Below are positions 32,701 through 42,606 of a stretch of DNA of 64,000 bases, piece by piece. A program made the position numbers and the translations under genes. This stretch comes from Flectonema sp. DT1601 (taxonomy: Eukaryota > Euglenozoa > Diplonemea > Diplonemida > Diplonemidae), in the NCBI GenBank assembly GCA_964019425.1, contig OZ025782.1, positions 1,116,001 through 1,180,000 of the forward strand. Direction: 5' to 3'. The notes under the pieces were generated by a model. The model was given only the letters and a program-made list of their open reading frames with translations, was not told the origin of the DNA and made no database searches. Positions within the stretch are counted from its first letter, which is position 1, and the number at the start of each line of letters is the position of its first letter.

Positions 32701-33794
32701 AACAGGGACGTGTCGTCATCAAAGTCCGAGGTGGCCGTGTATGGGCACGTCGCAAACGCTGCACAAGTCGGTCCTCCGTACTCACCGACGCATCGGCACA
32801 CCCCATTCGAAACACACGTTCCCCTGTCACCGGAGCAGGCTTCCGGATCAGCTTGTCCGAAGCAAACAGTCGTCGCGTCCAAAACATTCACTTCAACACT
32901 GCAACTCGTTGACGTCCCGTCCGCGCCGTCGAACGAAAACGAAATCGTTTGTGAAGTCCCCGCATCTGAGGCAGAAGGCGTAAGCGTCTTCGTCCGGAAG
33001 AATGGCGACGACCTCGTGACCCCGTCGCTCGTCAGCGCAGTTGTATACGTTGCTATGGCCGACACCGTGAACTCAGTGCCGTGGGGAATGTTAATCGAAC
33101 CAGTCTTCGTGAGTATACAACGAGGAGAAGTCAACGACTCACAGTGGTACAGGAACCTGATAGCCTGGGCATCCCCTTCGCTCAACGTTGATCGTTGTCC
33201 AATCGGCTTCGGAGAATCAATCGTCGGGAGGCCATTCTTCGTAAAAGCGGTAGCACTGTAGTGCATTATCGAATCATAGTCGTAGGGTCCAATGGTGTTG
33301 ACTGTCGATCTCAATTCGAACTGATCGACGAAGTCCTCTTGGATGTTCTCCGTCTTGATGTTCACAAAATCATCCCTGTCGCTCCGGCTCTGCTCGTGCC
33401 AGAATCCCATCGCGTGTAATACCTCGTGGAGTGTTGATCCGGATGAACAGGTTTCCTTCAGCCAAATCATCGTCGGAGCTCCCCTCACCATTCCGATGTT
33501 CGCCTTGCACCCTCCAGCGTAGTACACGAACTTCATGTAGTTCACGTCCGACGCCGTCGCAGCTCTGAACCGAACACAAGTCTTCTCCTCGATCACACCT
33601 ATCGAAGTCAGGATTCTCGCATCGTCCGAATCGAGAGACGAGTCTATTTGGTAGGGAACAACACCACCAGGCCACAGGTTTCCATTCCATCCACTCAGAG
33701 TCTGCACGTCAGACTCGAACACCATGTCACCGATGGTCACATCTCGGCTCGCAGCGCAGCAAAGGGCCGCGAGCAGTGCAACTGCCCTGTGCAT
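29712..33794 (-). CDS. astacin-family (M12A) secreted metalloprotease, copy B1
   Basis: A 1360-residue paralogue. Residues 1 to about 890 read the same as A1: signal peptide, FESDV switch, HEVLHAMGFWH zinc site, SIMHY Met-turn, EGF-, LamG- and Ig-like modules. The PT linker is shorter (30604-31144), and the tail has only three Cys-rich domains in the order alpha-beta-alpha, ending in VPVSRV instead of the A-type GGINSKQQWSL. Alpha domains of the B type read SLDGMRCSSK where A types read T(T/R)DG(L/M)(A/T)CTSK. The gene is intact and intronless. The head identity with a different tail suggests homogenisation of the catalytic half while the tail evolves separately. Confidence 0.9.
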   Translation of the reverse strand: MHRAVALLAALCCAASRDVTIGDMVFESDVQTLSGWNGNLWPGGVVPYQIDSSLDSDDARILTSIGVIEEKTCVRFRAATASDVNYMKFVYYAGGCKANIGMVRGAPTMIWLKETCSSGSTLHEVLHAMGFWHEQSRSDRDDFVNIKTENIQEDFVDQFELRSTVNTIGPYDYDSIMHYSATAFTKNGLPTIDSPKPIGQRSTLSEGDAQAIRFLYHCESLTSPRCILTKTGSINIPHGTEFTVSAIATYTTALTSDGVTRSSPFFRTKTLTPSASDAGTSQTISFSFDGADGTSTSCSVEVNVLDATTVCFGQADPEACSGDRGTCVSNGVCRCVGEYGGPTCAAFATCPYTATSDFDDDTSLLSTNAAEGTGIITTDSYSGVGSLQVGDAGQVGARSATFDFAGHPRRLSARIKYSKKHSDVRYGIYMWKNGGICYSFQPGRLSYTYSGSPITPRVAYGYGSSYDYLVNPSKWHKIEIEVVSPSEINEYLDGVLVGTRAYSSGSCADGVSSVGTIFNSGGPSFVDDFKIICGEFVSITGTLVTAADQREALRSGGHTIVLKLQSDSWKSDGESIRAVLESLKGLRSDSPWNTERDTLLRVGNVAVSGSLFTITLAALPSYDYQLDEIVTFRIPASSLTEGSEVVDSSSFQVRGWCSGTRRFLDTNGFFLRNSRSPYVPEYVKFEIPAASATFSWIIADYETVTFSSSGNVCMSGNCVGSGPSLPSSRAIAVELEFSRSGSGGVISSIAVTVNGMSLGTLTWSGRTLSRTSSVYVATSSETTQVFRCPNIDPEVTHEAITGSSGKFTLLPGSVEFDTSDEVAISTDASCSSKVVHHVRPSNGIIELHYQNRPAGVSYFICWSSGLVTSVFVSQEFVSSTSPATTPPTPPPTPPPTSPPTPPPTPPPTSPPTPPPTVPPTPPPTPPPTPPPTPPPTAPPTPPPTPPPTPPPTAPPTPPPTPPPTPPPTAPPTPPPTAPPTPPPTPPPTAPPTPPPTPPPTPPPTPPPTAPPTPPPTPPPTPPPTAPPTPPPTPPPTPPPTPPPTPPPTAPPTPPPTTPPTPPPTSDPSELRYSTSSCSHVSLPRQSATTASVRCCSLDGMRCSSKSGDVCHGEAATYDEAESTCGSINMRLCTEPELESGMCCGTGCRYNKKAVWIRHVPSPPPTSAPTSDPLRYTADGCPGTGSAIATTSSTTGAVRCCSVDGESCISYADNTCFGSSRTYEEAMQICSAVGRRLCSPAELSSGTCCATGCNYDLVGVWVSKDVRYSTSSCSHVSLPRQSATTASVRCCSLDGMRCSSKFGDVCHGEAATYDEAESTCGSINMRLCTEPELESGICCGTGCRYNKKAVWIHHGVPVSRV
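30604..31144 (-). repeat. PT-linker minisatellite in B1
   Basis: A ~540-bp repeat encoding PPTPPPT units with interspersed A, S, V and T; identical in length to the linker in B2. Confidence 0.85.
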
Positions 33795-33812
33795 TTTCTT
33801 TTTATGAATTGA

Positions 33813-33842
33813 CTGAAGCAGCCCTTTGGGGAGGAAAAGAAT
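33813..33842 (-). promoter_or_regulatory. predicted trans-splice acceptor, astacin B1
   Basis: Same pyrimidine-rich CTTCAG signal as at A1, 18 nt before the ATG at 33794. Confidence 0.55.
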
Positions 33843-35114
33843 AAGAAATCACAGTATTATTTAACAATGACGCAAACACGATCCCACACAAAGCAAAGCT
33901 ACAGTCTACTTCGTAGTTGTGCGTAACACTGTTGAGCGGCTACCCCTAACAGAGAGACAGTCAGTCGTCGTCTCCCTGTGTCTTCCCCTGCCAAGAAAAA
34001 CATTGTCGTTGTCATTTTTTATTTTTGTTGAGTTCTGCACAAAGAAAAATAAGTGTTTCTTACTCAAGAGGGTACACAAGTTTCCCGAAAGTAATAAAGT
34101 CCATCGAGAGGGAAAGGGAATCTGGATATCATTTTCAATTTTGAAACATAAATGGGAAAGAAAAATATCCCTTAACATATCTCAGACCCCTCAAGAAAGA
34201 AAAAAAAAAGAGGACAGAAAAAAAATACTAGAGAAGGCAACCTGATGATCCTGTAATGAAATACAGAGCACCTTTGAATGAAACCGGCTAAAAACAGGAA
34301 TAGTTGCCATGTAAAAAAGACCCAACAGTTGGCATTGATAAAACCCCATTGTCGTCGAATACATATGGGGATTCAGGGGACACGTATTACAGCTTGAGCA
34401 CCCCATGCCTTGTGGCCCGTTAACAGTTTTTAGATTATAATTATCTATTTGTAAACAAATAAACACAAATAGATATTATTAAAAGAAAACGATACGATAC
34501 GATTGGATTCGATTCGATTCGATTAAAAAAGGCCGAGCTTTGCTCAACCAAAAGGTTATCAAAAAGGGGAGGGGAAGGGAGGGGAGGGGAGTGGAAGGGA
34601 AGGCATGTGTTAAGAAAAAAAACAGCAAAGGGGAATCAACTGTTTGGGCATGCTTACAATAACATAAATAGCTGTATTTTTGTATAAAAAAGTTAGCTAT
34701 AATAATAATCATTAGTAATTCATGCATGAGACAGTTGACTAAAGGCAATGCAATGGTATGTATAGGCAAACACTCTTACATTATAATCGCTGTTTCGAAC
34801 AAACGCGGCGTTGTTCTGAATTCAGTTAGTTGAGAGGGAGAGTTGTTGTTTCTAAATACTCTTATGAGTTTTTAAGAAACGACGAACTTAGTAAGGTCAA
34901 CAGAGAATTCGGCTGCTTCATAAAAAATAAACAACAAAAAAAAAAAAAACCACAACGGCGAAAGTCATTTCCGCCGAGCGCAAATCATCACCCCGACCGC
35001 ATTTTTGCTGTGCAGCTTTTCTTTCTTTGTTTTTTTTTTTCCTTTTTTTTTTTTTTTTTTTTTGCTTTTTCCCAGCCTTCTTCTGTTGTATACATGATAA
35101 AAATTAGATAACTC

Positions 35115-35410
35115 ATTTTTTATGTTATAGTTATTTGGTGTTTTGAAGCTCGCACGTAAACGAAAATACTACTTGACGTGTCATAGAAGACAGTGTCATG
35201 GAAGCGCGAACTGAATCAATAATGATAAGAGGAGAATGCAAGCGACAACTTGAAACAAAAGGAAGATGAAGAAAAAGACAAAGGCTTTTCTTTTTCTTTT
35301 CTCTTTGTGCAAAATAGACCAACTAAGGTTATAATTTAGAATTTACCATATTCTTCAGAGAAGACGAGGCCCCTCAAAAATAAAAACTAACTTCAACTAA
35401 CAAACTAGGA
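35115..35410 (-). other. conserved block C1 downstream of astacin A2
   Basis: Third copy of the ~290-bp block, matching the A1 copy. Confidence 0.5.
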
Positions 35411-35614
35411 AGGGGAGGGGAGGGGAGGGTCTGGTCCAGTACAATGCAAAACAAAACAAAAGTACCGGATTCCTTTTTTTTTTAAATCTGGACGCAGCCG
35501 TTGCTTCTTGCGCAAACGCGAGGACCACCGTGTCCCAAAGAGAAATCGTGGTACCTCCGATTTCTATTTTATTTAATTTGTAAATTATAAAAAAAATGAA
35601 CCAACCATTCAATT

Positions 35615-38600
35615 TCATAAGCTCCATTGTTGTTTTGAATTGATTCCTCCAGGTGGAGTCGGGACATCATGCTGAATCCAAACAGCCTTCTTGTTATACC
35701 GGCAACCTGTACCACAACAGATTCCAGATTCCAATTCTGGTTCGCTACACAGCCTCATGTTGATGCTCCGGCAAGTGCGTTCCGCTTCGTCGTACGTTGC
35801 CGCTTCCCCATGGCACACACCACTAGACTTCGAAGTGCACGCCAACCCATCCGTTGTACAGCATCTGACGCTTGCTGTGGCAGCCGACTGCCTTGGGAGA
35901 GAAACACGTGAACAGCTGCTGGTGCTGTACCGAACATCGTTTGAAACCCAAACGCCAACTCGATCGTAACCACAACCGGTTGCGCAACACGTTCCGGATG
36001 ACAGCTCTGCGGGGCTGCAAAGCCTCCTCCCCACAGCGCTACAGATCTGCATTGCTTCTTCGTAGGTACGCGAACTTCCGAAACACGTGTTGTCTGCGTA
36101 GGAAATACACGATTCCCCATCCACCGAGCAACACATAACTGCTCCCGTAGTCGACGAGGTTGTCGCGATGATGGCAGATCCTGTTCCTGGACAGCCGTCA
36201 GCAGTGTAGCGGAGTGGATCTGAAGTTGGTGCCGGTGTTGGTGGTGGAGTCGGGACATCATGCTGAATCCAAACAGCCTTTTTGTTATACCGGCAACCTG
36301 TACTACAACAGATTCCAGATTCTATTTCAGGTTCGGTACACAATCTCATGTTGCTCCTCCGGCAAGTGCTTTCCGCTTCGTCGTACGTTGCCGCTTCCCC
36401 ATGGCAGACGCCCCCAGACTTCGAAGTGCACGCCAACCCATCCGTTGTACAGCATCTGACGCTTGCTGTGGTGGCCGACTGCCTTGGGTGCAAAAAACCT
36501 GAACAGCTGCTGGTGCTGTACCGAACATCCTTCGAAACCCAAACGCCAACTCGATCGTAATCACAACCGGTTGCGCAACACGTTCCGGATGACAGCTCTG
36601 CGGGGCTGCAAAGCCTCCTCCCCACAGCGCTACAGATCTGCATTGCTTCTTCGTAGGTACGCGAACTTCCGAAACACGTGTTGTCTGCGTAGGAAATACA
36701 CGATTCCCCATCCACCGAGCAACACATAACTGCTCCCGTAGTCGACGAGGTTGTCGCGATGATGGCAGATCCTGTTCCTGGACAGCCGTCAGCAGTGTAG
36801 CGGAGTGGATCTGAAGTTGGTGCCGGTGTTGGTGGTGGAGTCGGGACATCATGCTGAATCCAAACAGCCTTTTTGTTATACCGGCAACCTGTACTACAAC
36901 AGATTCCAGATTCTATTTCAGGTTCGGTACACAATCTCGTGTTGCTCCTCCGGCAAGTGCTTTCCGCTTCGTCGTACGTTGCCGCTTCCCCATGGCAGAC
37001 GCCCCCAGACTTCGAAGTGCACGCCAACCCATCCGTTGTACAGCATCTGACGCTTGCTGTGGTGGCCGACTGCCTTGGGTGCAAAAAACCTGAACAGCTG
37101 CTGGTGCTGTACCGAACATCCTTCGAAACCCAAACGCCAACTCGATCGTAATCACAACCGGTTGCGCAACACGTTCCGGATGACAGCTCTGCGGGGCTGC
37201 AAAGCCTCCTCCCCACAGCGCTACAGATCTGCATTGCTTCTTCGTAGGTACGCGAACTTCCGAAACACGTGTTGTCTGCGTAGGAAATACACGATTCCCC
37301 ATCCACCGAGCAACACCTAACTGCTCCCGTAGTCGACGAGGTAGTCGCGATGACGGCTGATCCTGTTCTTGGACAGCCGTCAGCAGTGTAGCGGAGTGGA
37401 TCAGAAGTTGGTGCCGGTGCTGGTGGTGCTGTTGGTGCTGGAGTTAGAACATCATGCTGAATCCAAACAGCTTTGTCGTTATACCGGCAACCTGTACCAC
37501 AACACATTCCAGATTTCAATTCTGGTTCGCTACACAGCCTCATGTTGATGCTCCGGCAAGTGCTTTCCGCTTCGTCGTACGTTGCCGCTTCCCCATGACA
37601 GACCGCAGACTTCGAAGTGCACGTCAAGCCATCCGTAGTACAGCATTTGACGGTTGCAGTGGTAGCCGGCTGCCTTGGGTGAGAAACATGTGAACAGCTG
37701 CTGGTGCTGTACCGAGCATCATGAAGAATCCAAACAGCTTTGTCGTTATACCGGCAACCTGTACCACAACAGATTCCAGATTCCAATTCAGGTTCGGTAC
37801 ACAGCCTCATGTTGATGCTCCGGCAAGTGCTTTCCGCTTCGTCGTACGTTGCCGCTTCCCCATGGCAGACCGCAGACTTTGAAGTGCACGTCATTCCATC
37901 TCTAGTACAGCATCTGACGCTTGCTGTGGTAGCCGGTTGCCTTGGGTGAGAAACATGTGAACAGCTGCTGGTGCTGTAGCGGAGTTCTGAAGGATCTGAA
38001 GTTGGTGGAGGAGTCGGTGGCGCCGTTGGTGGAGGTGTTGGCGGTGCTGTTGGTGGAGGTGTTGGTGAAGAAGTCGGTGGCGGTGTTGGCGGTGCTGTTG
38101 GCGGAGGAGTTGGTGGTGGAGTCGGAGGTGCTGTTGGCGGCGGAGTCGGTGGAGGTGTTGGTGGTGGAGTCGGCGGCGGAGTTGGAGGAGGAGTCGGCGG
38201 TGCTGTTGGTGGAGGAGTTGGTGGTGGAGTCGGAGGTGCTGTTGGTGGCGGAGTCGGTGGAGGTGTTGGTGGTGGAGTCGGCGGCGGAGTTGGAGGAGGA
38301 GTCGGCGGTGCTGTTGGCGGAGGTGTTGGTGGTGGAGTCGGCGGTGCTGTTGGCGGAGGAGTTGGTGGTGGAGTCGTAGGTGCTGTTGGCGGCGGAGTCG
38401 GTGGAGGTGTTGGTGGCGGAGTCGGTGGAGAAGTTGGTGGCGGTGTTGGCGGCGGAGTCGGTGGAGAAGTTGGTGGCGGAGTTGGCGGCGGAGTCGGTGG
38501 AGAAGTTGGTGGCGGTGTTGGCGGCGGAGTCGGTGGAGAAGTTGGTGGCGGTGTTGGCGGCGGAGTCGGTGGTGTTGTTGCTGGCGAAGTTGAGGAAACA

Positions 38601-41227
38601 AACTCCTGCGAAACGAACACCGAAGTCACCAATCCAGAACTCCAACAGATGAAATACGAAACTCCCGCAGGCCTGTTTTGATAATGCAATTCGATAATAC
38701 CATTTGAAGGCCTGACGTGATGTACGACCTTCGACGAACACGAAGCATCCGTCGAGATTGCCACTTCGTCAGACGTATCGAATTCCACACTTCCCGGAAG
38801 CAGCGTGAACTTTCCAGAGCTCCCGGTAATGGCTTCATGGGTCACCTCAGGATCGATGTTTGGACACCGGAATACCTGCGTTGTTTCACTACTGGTTGCC
38901 ACGTAAACTGAGCTGGTCCTTGAAAGTGTTCTTCCAGACCACGTCAGTGTTCCTAATGACATCCCGTTAACAGTCACAGCAATACTACTAATAACACCGC
39001 CACTGCCGCTGCGAGAGAACTCCAGCTCCACCGCAATTGCCCTCGACGACGGCAACGATGGCCCTGAACCGACGCAGTTCCCGCTCATGCAAACATTTCC
39101 CGACGACGAAAACGTGACAGTCTCGTAGTCGGCGATTATCCAACTGAAGGTCGCAGAAGCAGCCGGGATTTCAAACTTCACGTACTCCGGCACGTAAGGG
39201 CTCCTTGAGTTTCTCAAGAAGAACCCATTCGTGTCGAGGAACCTTCGAGTCCCGGAACACCATCCCCGAACCTGAAACGACGACGAGTCGACCACTTCGC
39301 TCCCCTCAGTCAACGACGACGCCGGTATCCGGAAGGTCACGATCTCGTCCAACTGGTAGTCGTAGCTCGGCAGCGCCGCGAGCGTTATCGTGAAGAGCGA
39401 ACCCGATACCGCCACGTTCCCAACTCGCAGCAAGGTGTCCCTTTCCGTGTTCCACGGAGAGTCACTCCTCAGACCTTTCAGGGACTCCAACACCGCCCTG
39501 ATCGACTCTCCGTCGCTTTTCCAGCTGTCGCTCTGAAGCTTCAGCACTATCGTGTGCCCGCCACTCCGCAACGCTTCCCGTTGGTCCGCCGCCGTCACCA
39601 GCGTCCCGGTGATAGACACGAATTCACCACAAATGATCTTAAAGTCATCAACAAACGACGGACCTCCACTGTTGAATATCGTACCGACACTGCTCACTCC
39701 ATCTGCACAGCTCCCGCTGCTGTACGCCCGCGTCCCCACGAGAACACCGTCGAGGTACTCGTTGATTTCACTGGGGGAGACGACTTCGATTTCTATCTTG
39801 TGCCACTTAGACGGGTTCACCAAGTAATCGTAACTTGAACCGTATCCGTACGCAACACGGGGGGTGATCGGTGATCCACTGTAGGTGTATGACAGCCTTC
39901 CGGGTTGGAAACTGTAGCAGATCCCTCCATTCTTCCACATGTAGATTCCGTACCTCACGTCGCTGTGTTTCTTCGAGTATTTGATCCGAGCCGACAACCT
40001 GCGAGGATGTCCGGCAAAGTCGAACGTCGCCGACCTGGCTCCCACCTGACCAGCATCTCCCACTTGAAGCGATCCGACACCCGAGTACGAATCAGTCGTA
40101 ATGATCCCCGTCCCCTCGGCCGCGTTGGTGCTCAACAGGGACGTGTCGTCATCAAAGTCCGAGGTGGCCGTGTATGGGCACGTCGCAAACGCTGCACAAG
40201 TCGGTCCTCCGTACTCACCGACGCATCGGCACACCCCATTCGAAACACACGTTCCCCTGTCACCGGAGCAGGCTTCCGGATCAGCTTGTCCGAAGCAAAC
40301 AGTCGTCGCGTCCAAAACATTCACTTCAACACTGCAACTCGTTGACGTCCCGTCCGCGCCGTCGAACGAAAACGAAATCGTTTGTGAAGTCCCCGCATCT
40401 GAGGCAGAAGGCGTAAGCGTCTTCGTCCGGAAGAATGGCGACGACCTCGTGACCCCGTCGCTCGTCAGCGCAGTTGTATACGTTGCTATGGCCGACACCG
40501 TGAACTCAGTGCCGTGGGGAATGTTAATCGAACCAGTCTTCGTGAGTATACAACGAGGAGAAGTCAACGACTCACAGTGGTACAGGAACCTGATAGCCTG
40601 GGCATCCCCTTCGCTCAACGTTGATCGTTGTCCAATCGGCTTCGGAGAATCAATCGTCGGGAGGCCATTCTTCGTAAAAGCGGTAGCACTGTAGTGCATT
40701 ATCGAATCATAGTCGTAGGGTCCAATGGTGTTGACTGTCGATCTCAATTCGAACTGATCGACGAAGTCCTCTTGGATGTTCTCCGTCTTGATGTTCACAA
40801 AATCATCCCTGTCGCTCCGGCTCTGCTCGTGCCAGAATCCCATCGCGTGTAATACCTCGTGGAGTGTTGATCCGGATGAACAGGTTTCCTTCAGCCAAAT
40901 CATCGTCGGAGCTCCCCTCACCATTCCGATGTTCGCCTTGCACCCTCCAGCGTAGTACACGAACTTCATGTAGTTCACGTCCGACGCCGTCGCAGCTCTG
41001 AACCGAACACAAGTCTTCTCCTCGATCACACCTATCGAAGTCAGGATTCTCGCATCGTCCGAATCGAGAGACGAGTCTATTTGGTAGGGAACAACACCAC
41101 CAGGCCACAGGTTTCCATTCCATCCACTCAGAGTCTGCACGTCAGACTCGAACACCATGTCACCGATGGTCACATCTCGGCTCGCAGCGCAGCAAAGGGC
41201 CGCGAGCAGTGCAACTGCCCTGTGCAT
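35615..41227 (-). CDS. astacin-family (M12A) secreted metalloprotease, copy A2 (longest)
   Basis: A 1870-residue near-copy of A1 with the same head modules and catalytic residues (HEVLHAMGFWH, SIMHY). Two changes separate it from A1. The PT linker is about 275 bp shorter (38001-38577), and the tail has gained one beta-alpha domain pair, giving eight Cys-rich domains (alpha-alpha-beta-alpha-beta-alpha-beta-alpha). The extra pair closely repeats its neighbour, so it arose by unequal exchange inside the tail after the unit duplication, or was lost from A1. The C-terminus is GGINSKQQWSL as in A1. Intact and intronless. Confidence 0.9.
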   Translation of the reverse strand: MHRAVALLAALCCAASRDVTIGDMVFESDVQTLSGWNGNLWPGGVVPYQIDSSLDSDDARILTSIGVIEEKTCVRFRAATASDVNYMKFVYYAGGCKANIGMVRGAPTMIWLKETCSSGSTLHEVLHAMGFWHEQSRSDRDDFVNIKTENIQEDFVDQFELRSTVNTIGPYDYDSIMHYSATAFTKNGLPTIDSPKPIGQRSTLSEGDAQAIRFLYHCESLTSPRCILTKTGSINIPHGTEFTVSAIATYTTALTSDGVTRSSPFFRTKTLTPSASDAGTSQTISFSFDGADGTSTSCSVEVNVLDATTVCFGQADPEACSGDRGTCVSNGVCRCVGEYGGPTCAAFATCPYTATSDFDDDTSLLSTNAAEGTGIITTDSYSGVGSLQVGDAGQVGARSATFDFAGHPRRLSARIKYSKKHSDVRYGIYMWKNGGICYSFQPGRLSYTYSGSPITPRVAYGYGSSYDYLVNPSKWHKIEIEVVSPSEINEYLDGVLVGTRAYSSGSCADGVSSVGTIFNSGGPSFVDDFKIICGEFVSITGTLVTAADQREALRSGGHTIVLKLQSDSWKSDGESIRAVLESLKGLRSDSPWNTERDTLLRVGNVAVSGSLFTITLAALPSYDYQLDEIVTFRIPASSLTEGSEVVDSSSFQVRGWCSGTRRFLDTNGFFLRNSRSPYVPEYVKFEIPAASATFSWIIADYETVTFSSSGNVCMSGNCVGSGPSLPSSRAIAVELEFSRSGSGGVISSIAVTVNGMSLGTLTWSGRTLSRTSSVYVATSSETTQVFRCPNIDPEVTHEAITGSSGKFTLLPGSVEFDTSDEVAISTDASCSSKVVHHVRPSNGIIELHYQNRPAGVSYFICWSSGLVTSVFVSQEFVSSTSPATTPPTPPPTPPPTSPPTPPPTPPPTSPPTPPPTPPPTSPPTPPPTPPPTSPPTPPPTPPPTPPPTAPTTPPPTPPPTAPPTPPPTPPPTAPPTPPPTPPPTPPPTPPPTPPPTAPPTPPPTPPPTAPPTPPPTPPPTPPPTPPPTPPPTAPPTPPPTPPPTAPPTPPPTSSPTPPPTAPPTPPPTAPPTPPPTSDPSELRYSTSSCSHVSHPRQPATTASVRCCTRDGMTCTSKSAVCHGEAATYDEAESTCRSINMRLCTEPELESGICCGTGCRYNDKAVWILHDARYSTSSCSHVSHPRQPATTATVKCCTTDGLTCTSKSAVCHGEAATYDEAESTCRSINMRLCSEPELKSGMCCGTGCRYNDKAVWIQHDVLTPAPTAPPAPAPTSDPLRYTADGCPRTGSAVIATTSSTTGAVRCCSVDGESCISYADNTCFGSSRTYEEAMQICSAVGRRLCSPAELSSGTCCATGCDYDRVGVWVSKDVRYSTSSCSGFLHPRQSATTASVRCCTTDGLACTSKSGGVCHGEAATYDEAESTCRRSNTRLCTEPEIESGICCSTGCRYNKKAVWIQHDVPTPPPTPAPTSDPLRYTADGCPGTGSAIIATTSSTTGAVMCCSVDGESCISYADNTCFGSSRTYEEAMQICSAVGRRLCSPAELSSGTCCATGCDYDRVGVWVSKDVRYSTSSCSGFLHPRQSATTASVRCCTTDGLACTSKSGGVCHGEAATYDEAESTCRRSNMRLCTEPEIESGICCSTGCRYNKKAVWIQHDVPTPPPTPAPTSDPLRYTADGCPGTGSAIIATTSSTTGAVMCCSVDGESCISYADNTCFGSSRTYEEAMQICSAVGRRLCSPAELSSGTCCATGCGYDRVGVWVSNDVRYSTSSCSRVSLPRQSAATASVRCCTTDGLACTSKSSGVCHGEAATYDEAERTCRSINMRLCSEPELESGICCGTGCRYNKKAVWIQHDVPTPPGGINSKQQWSL
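35660..37975 (-). repeat. eight Cys-rich tail domains of A2
   Basis: Tandem alpha and beta modules. The segments 36250-36840 and 36841-37431 are successive near-identical ~591-bp beta-alpha repeats at the DNA level, which is the expansion that distinguishes A2 from A1. Confidence 0.8.
38001..38577 (-). repeat. PT-linker minisatellite in A2
   Basis: A ~575-bp PPTPPPT-encoding repeat, shorter than the A1 linker although the flanks are nearly identical, which shows fast length change. Confidence 0.85.
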
Positions 41228-41245
41228 TTTCTTTTTATGAATTGA

Positions 41246-41275
41246 CTGAAGCAGCCCTTTGGGGAGGAAAAGAAT
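41246..41275 (-). promoter_or_regulatory. predicted trans-splice acceptor, astacin A2
   Basis: Same signal as at A1, 18 nt before the ATG at 41227. Confidence 0.55.
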
Positions 41276-42009
41276 AAGAAATCACAGTATTATTTAACAA
41301 TGACGCAAACACGATCCCACACAAAGCAAAGCTACAGTCTACTTCGTAGTTGTGCGTAACACTGTTGAGCGGCTACCCCTAACAGAGAGACAGTCAGTCG
41401 TCGTCTCCCTGTGTCTTCCCCTGCCAAGAAAAACATTGTCGTTGTCATTTTTTATTTTTGTTGAGTTCTGCACAAAGAAAAATAAGTGTTTCTTACTCAA
41501 GAGGGTACACAAGTTTCCCGAAAGTAATAAAGTCCATCGAGAGGGAAAGGGAATCTGGATATCATTTTAAATTTTGAATACAATAAGGGAAAATGTCCCT
41601 CGTCATGTCACAGATCTCCTCAAAAAAAAAAAAAAAAAAAAAAAAGGGAAAAGGGAAATTAAAAAATGAGAGAGTGTAAGTCTGGCTTAGATGCGAGTAT
41701 TTCGCAATAGCCACGCCACACGTATCAGGTAAAAAAGGCCGAGATTTGCCCAACCGAAGATTATAAAAAAAAGGGGAGACACGTGTAAAAAATCAACTAG
41801 GGAGGAAGATTTATCTCAATACCACTCTTATGAGTTTTTAAGAAACGATGAACGTCAGTCAAACAGAGAATTCGGCTGCTTCATAAAAATAAACAAAACA
41901 AAAAAAACTACAACGGCGAAAGTCATCATCACCACTCAGTTTCTTATTTTTGTTTGTTTCCTTCTCTCTCAGCCTTCTTCTGTTGTATACATATAAAGAT
42001 ATAACTAGA

Positions 42010-42310
42010 TTTCATTTTTTATGTTATAGTTATTTGGTGTTTTGAAGCTCGCACGTAAACGAAAATACTACTTGACGTGTCATAGAAGACAGTGTCATGG
42101 AAGCGCGAACTGAATCAATAATGATAAGAGGAGAATGCAAGCGACAACTTGAAACAAAAGGAAGATGAAGAAAAAGACAAAGGCTTTTCTTTTTCTTTTC
42201 TCTTTGTGCAAAATAGACCAACTAAGGGTATAATTTAGAATTTACCATATTCTTCAGAGAAGACGAGGTCCCTCAAAAATAAAAACTAACTTCAACTAAC
42301 AAACTAGGAA
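42010..42310 (-). other. conserved block C1 downstream of astacin B2
   Basis: Fourth copy of the ~290-bp block; carries one private C-to-T change (GAGGTCCCTC). Confidence 0.5.
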
Positions 42311-42606
42311 GGAAGCGGAGAGAGCTGGAGGAGGGTACAGTACAATGCACAACAAATATCACATTCCTTTAAATTACTTTTGCCCTGGACGCAGCACATA
42401 GCTGCTCCGATGGTTCTTGCGCAACTTAAGGATTATTGTACTAAAAATTACGGTCCACCCCCTCCAAGAATTTAATTATTCTTACTCAGTCTTTTTCATT
42501 ATGAAATTTATCACATGCATTGAAATTGTAAAATGAACATTCATCTTATGCGCTCAAATGTTGTAATAAATTATTTCTTTCTTTTCCGTTGTTTCCAGCG
42601 CATAGA

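Larger units (their letters stand above)
33795..35614. other. A-type intergenic region, unit 2
   Basis: A copy of 21215-23034 displaced by exactly 12,580 bp, with rare substitutions such as in the T-run near 35031. It carries the conserved block at 35115-35410. No gene is supported. Confidence 0.6.
41228..42606. other. B-type intergenic region, unit 2
   Basis: A near-copy of 28333-29711, including the A-run (41622-41645), the conserved block (42010-42310) and the unique 3' part. No gene is supported. Confidence 0.55.
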
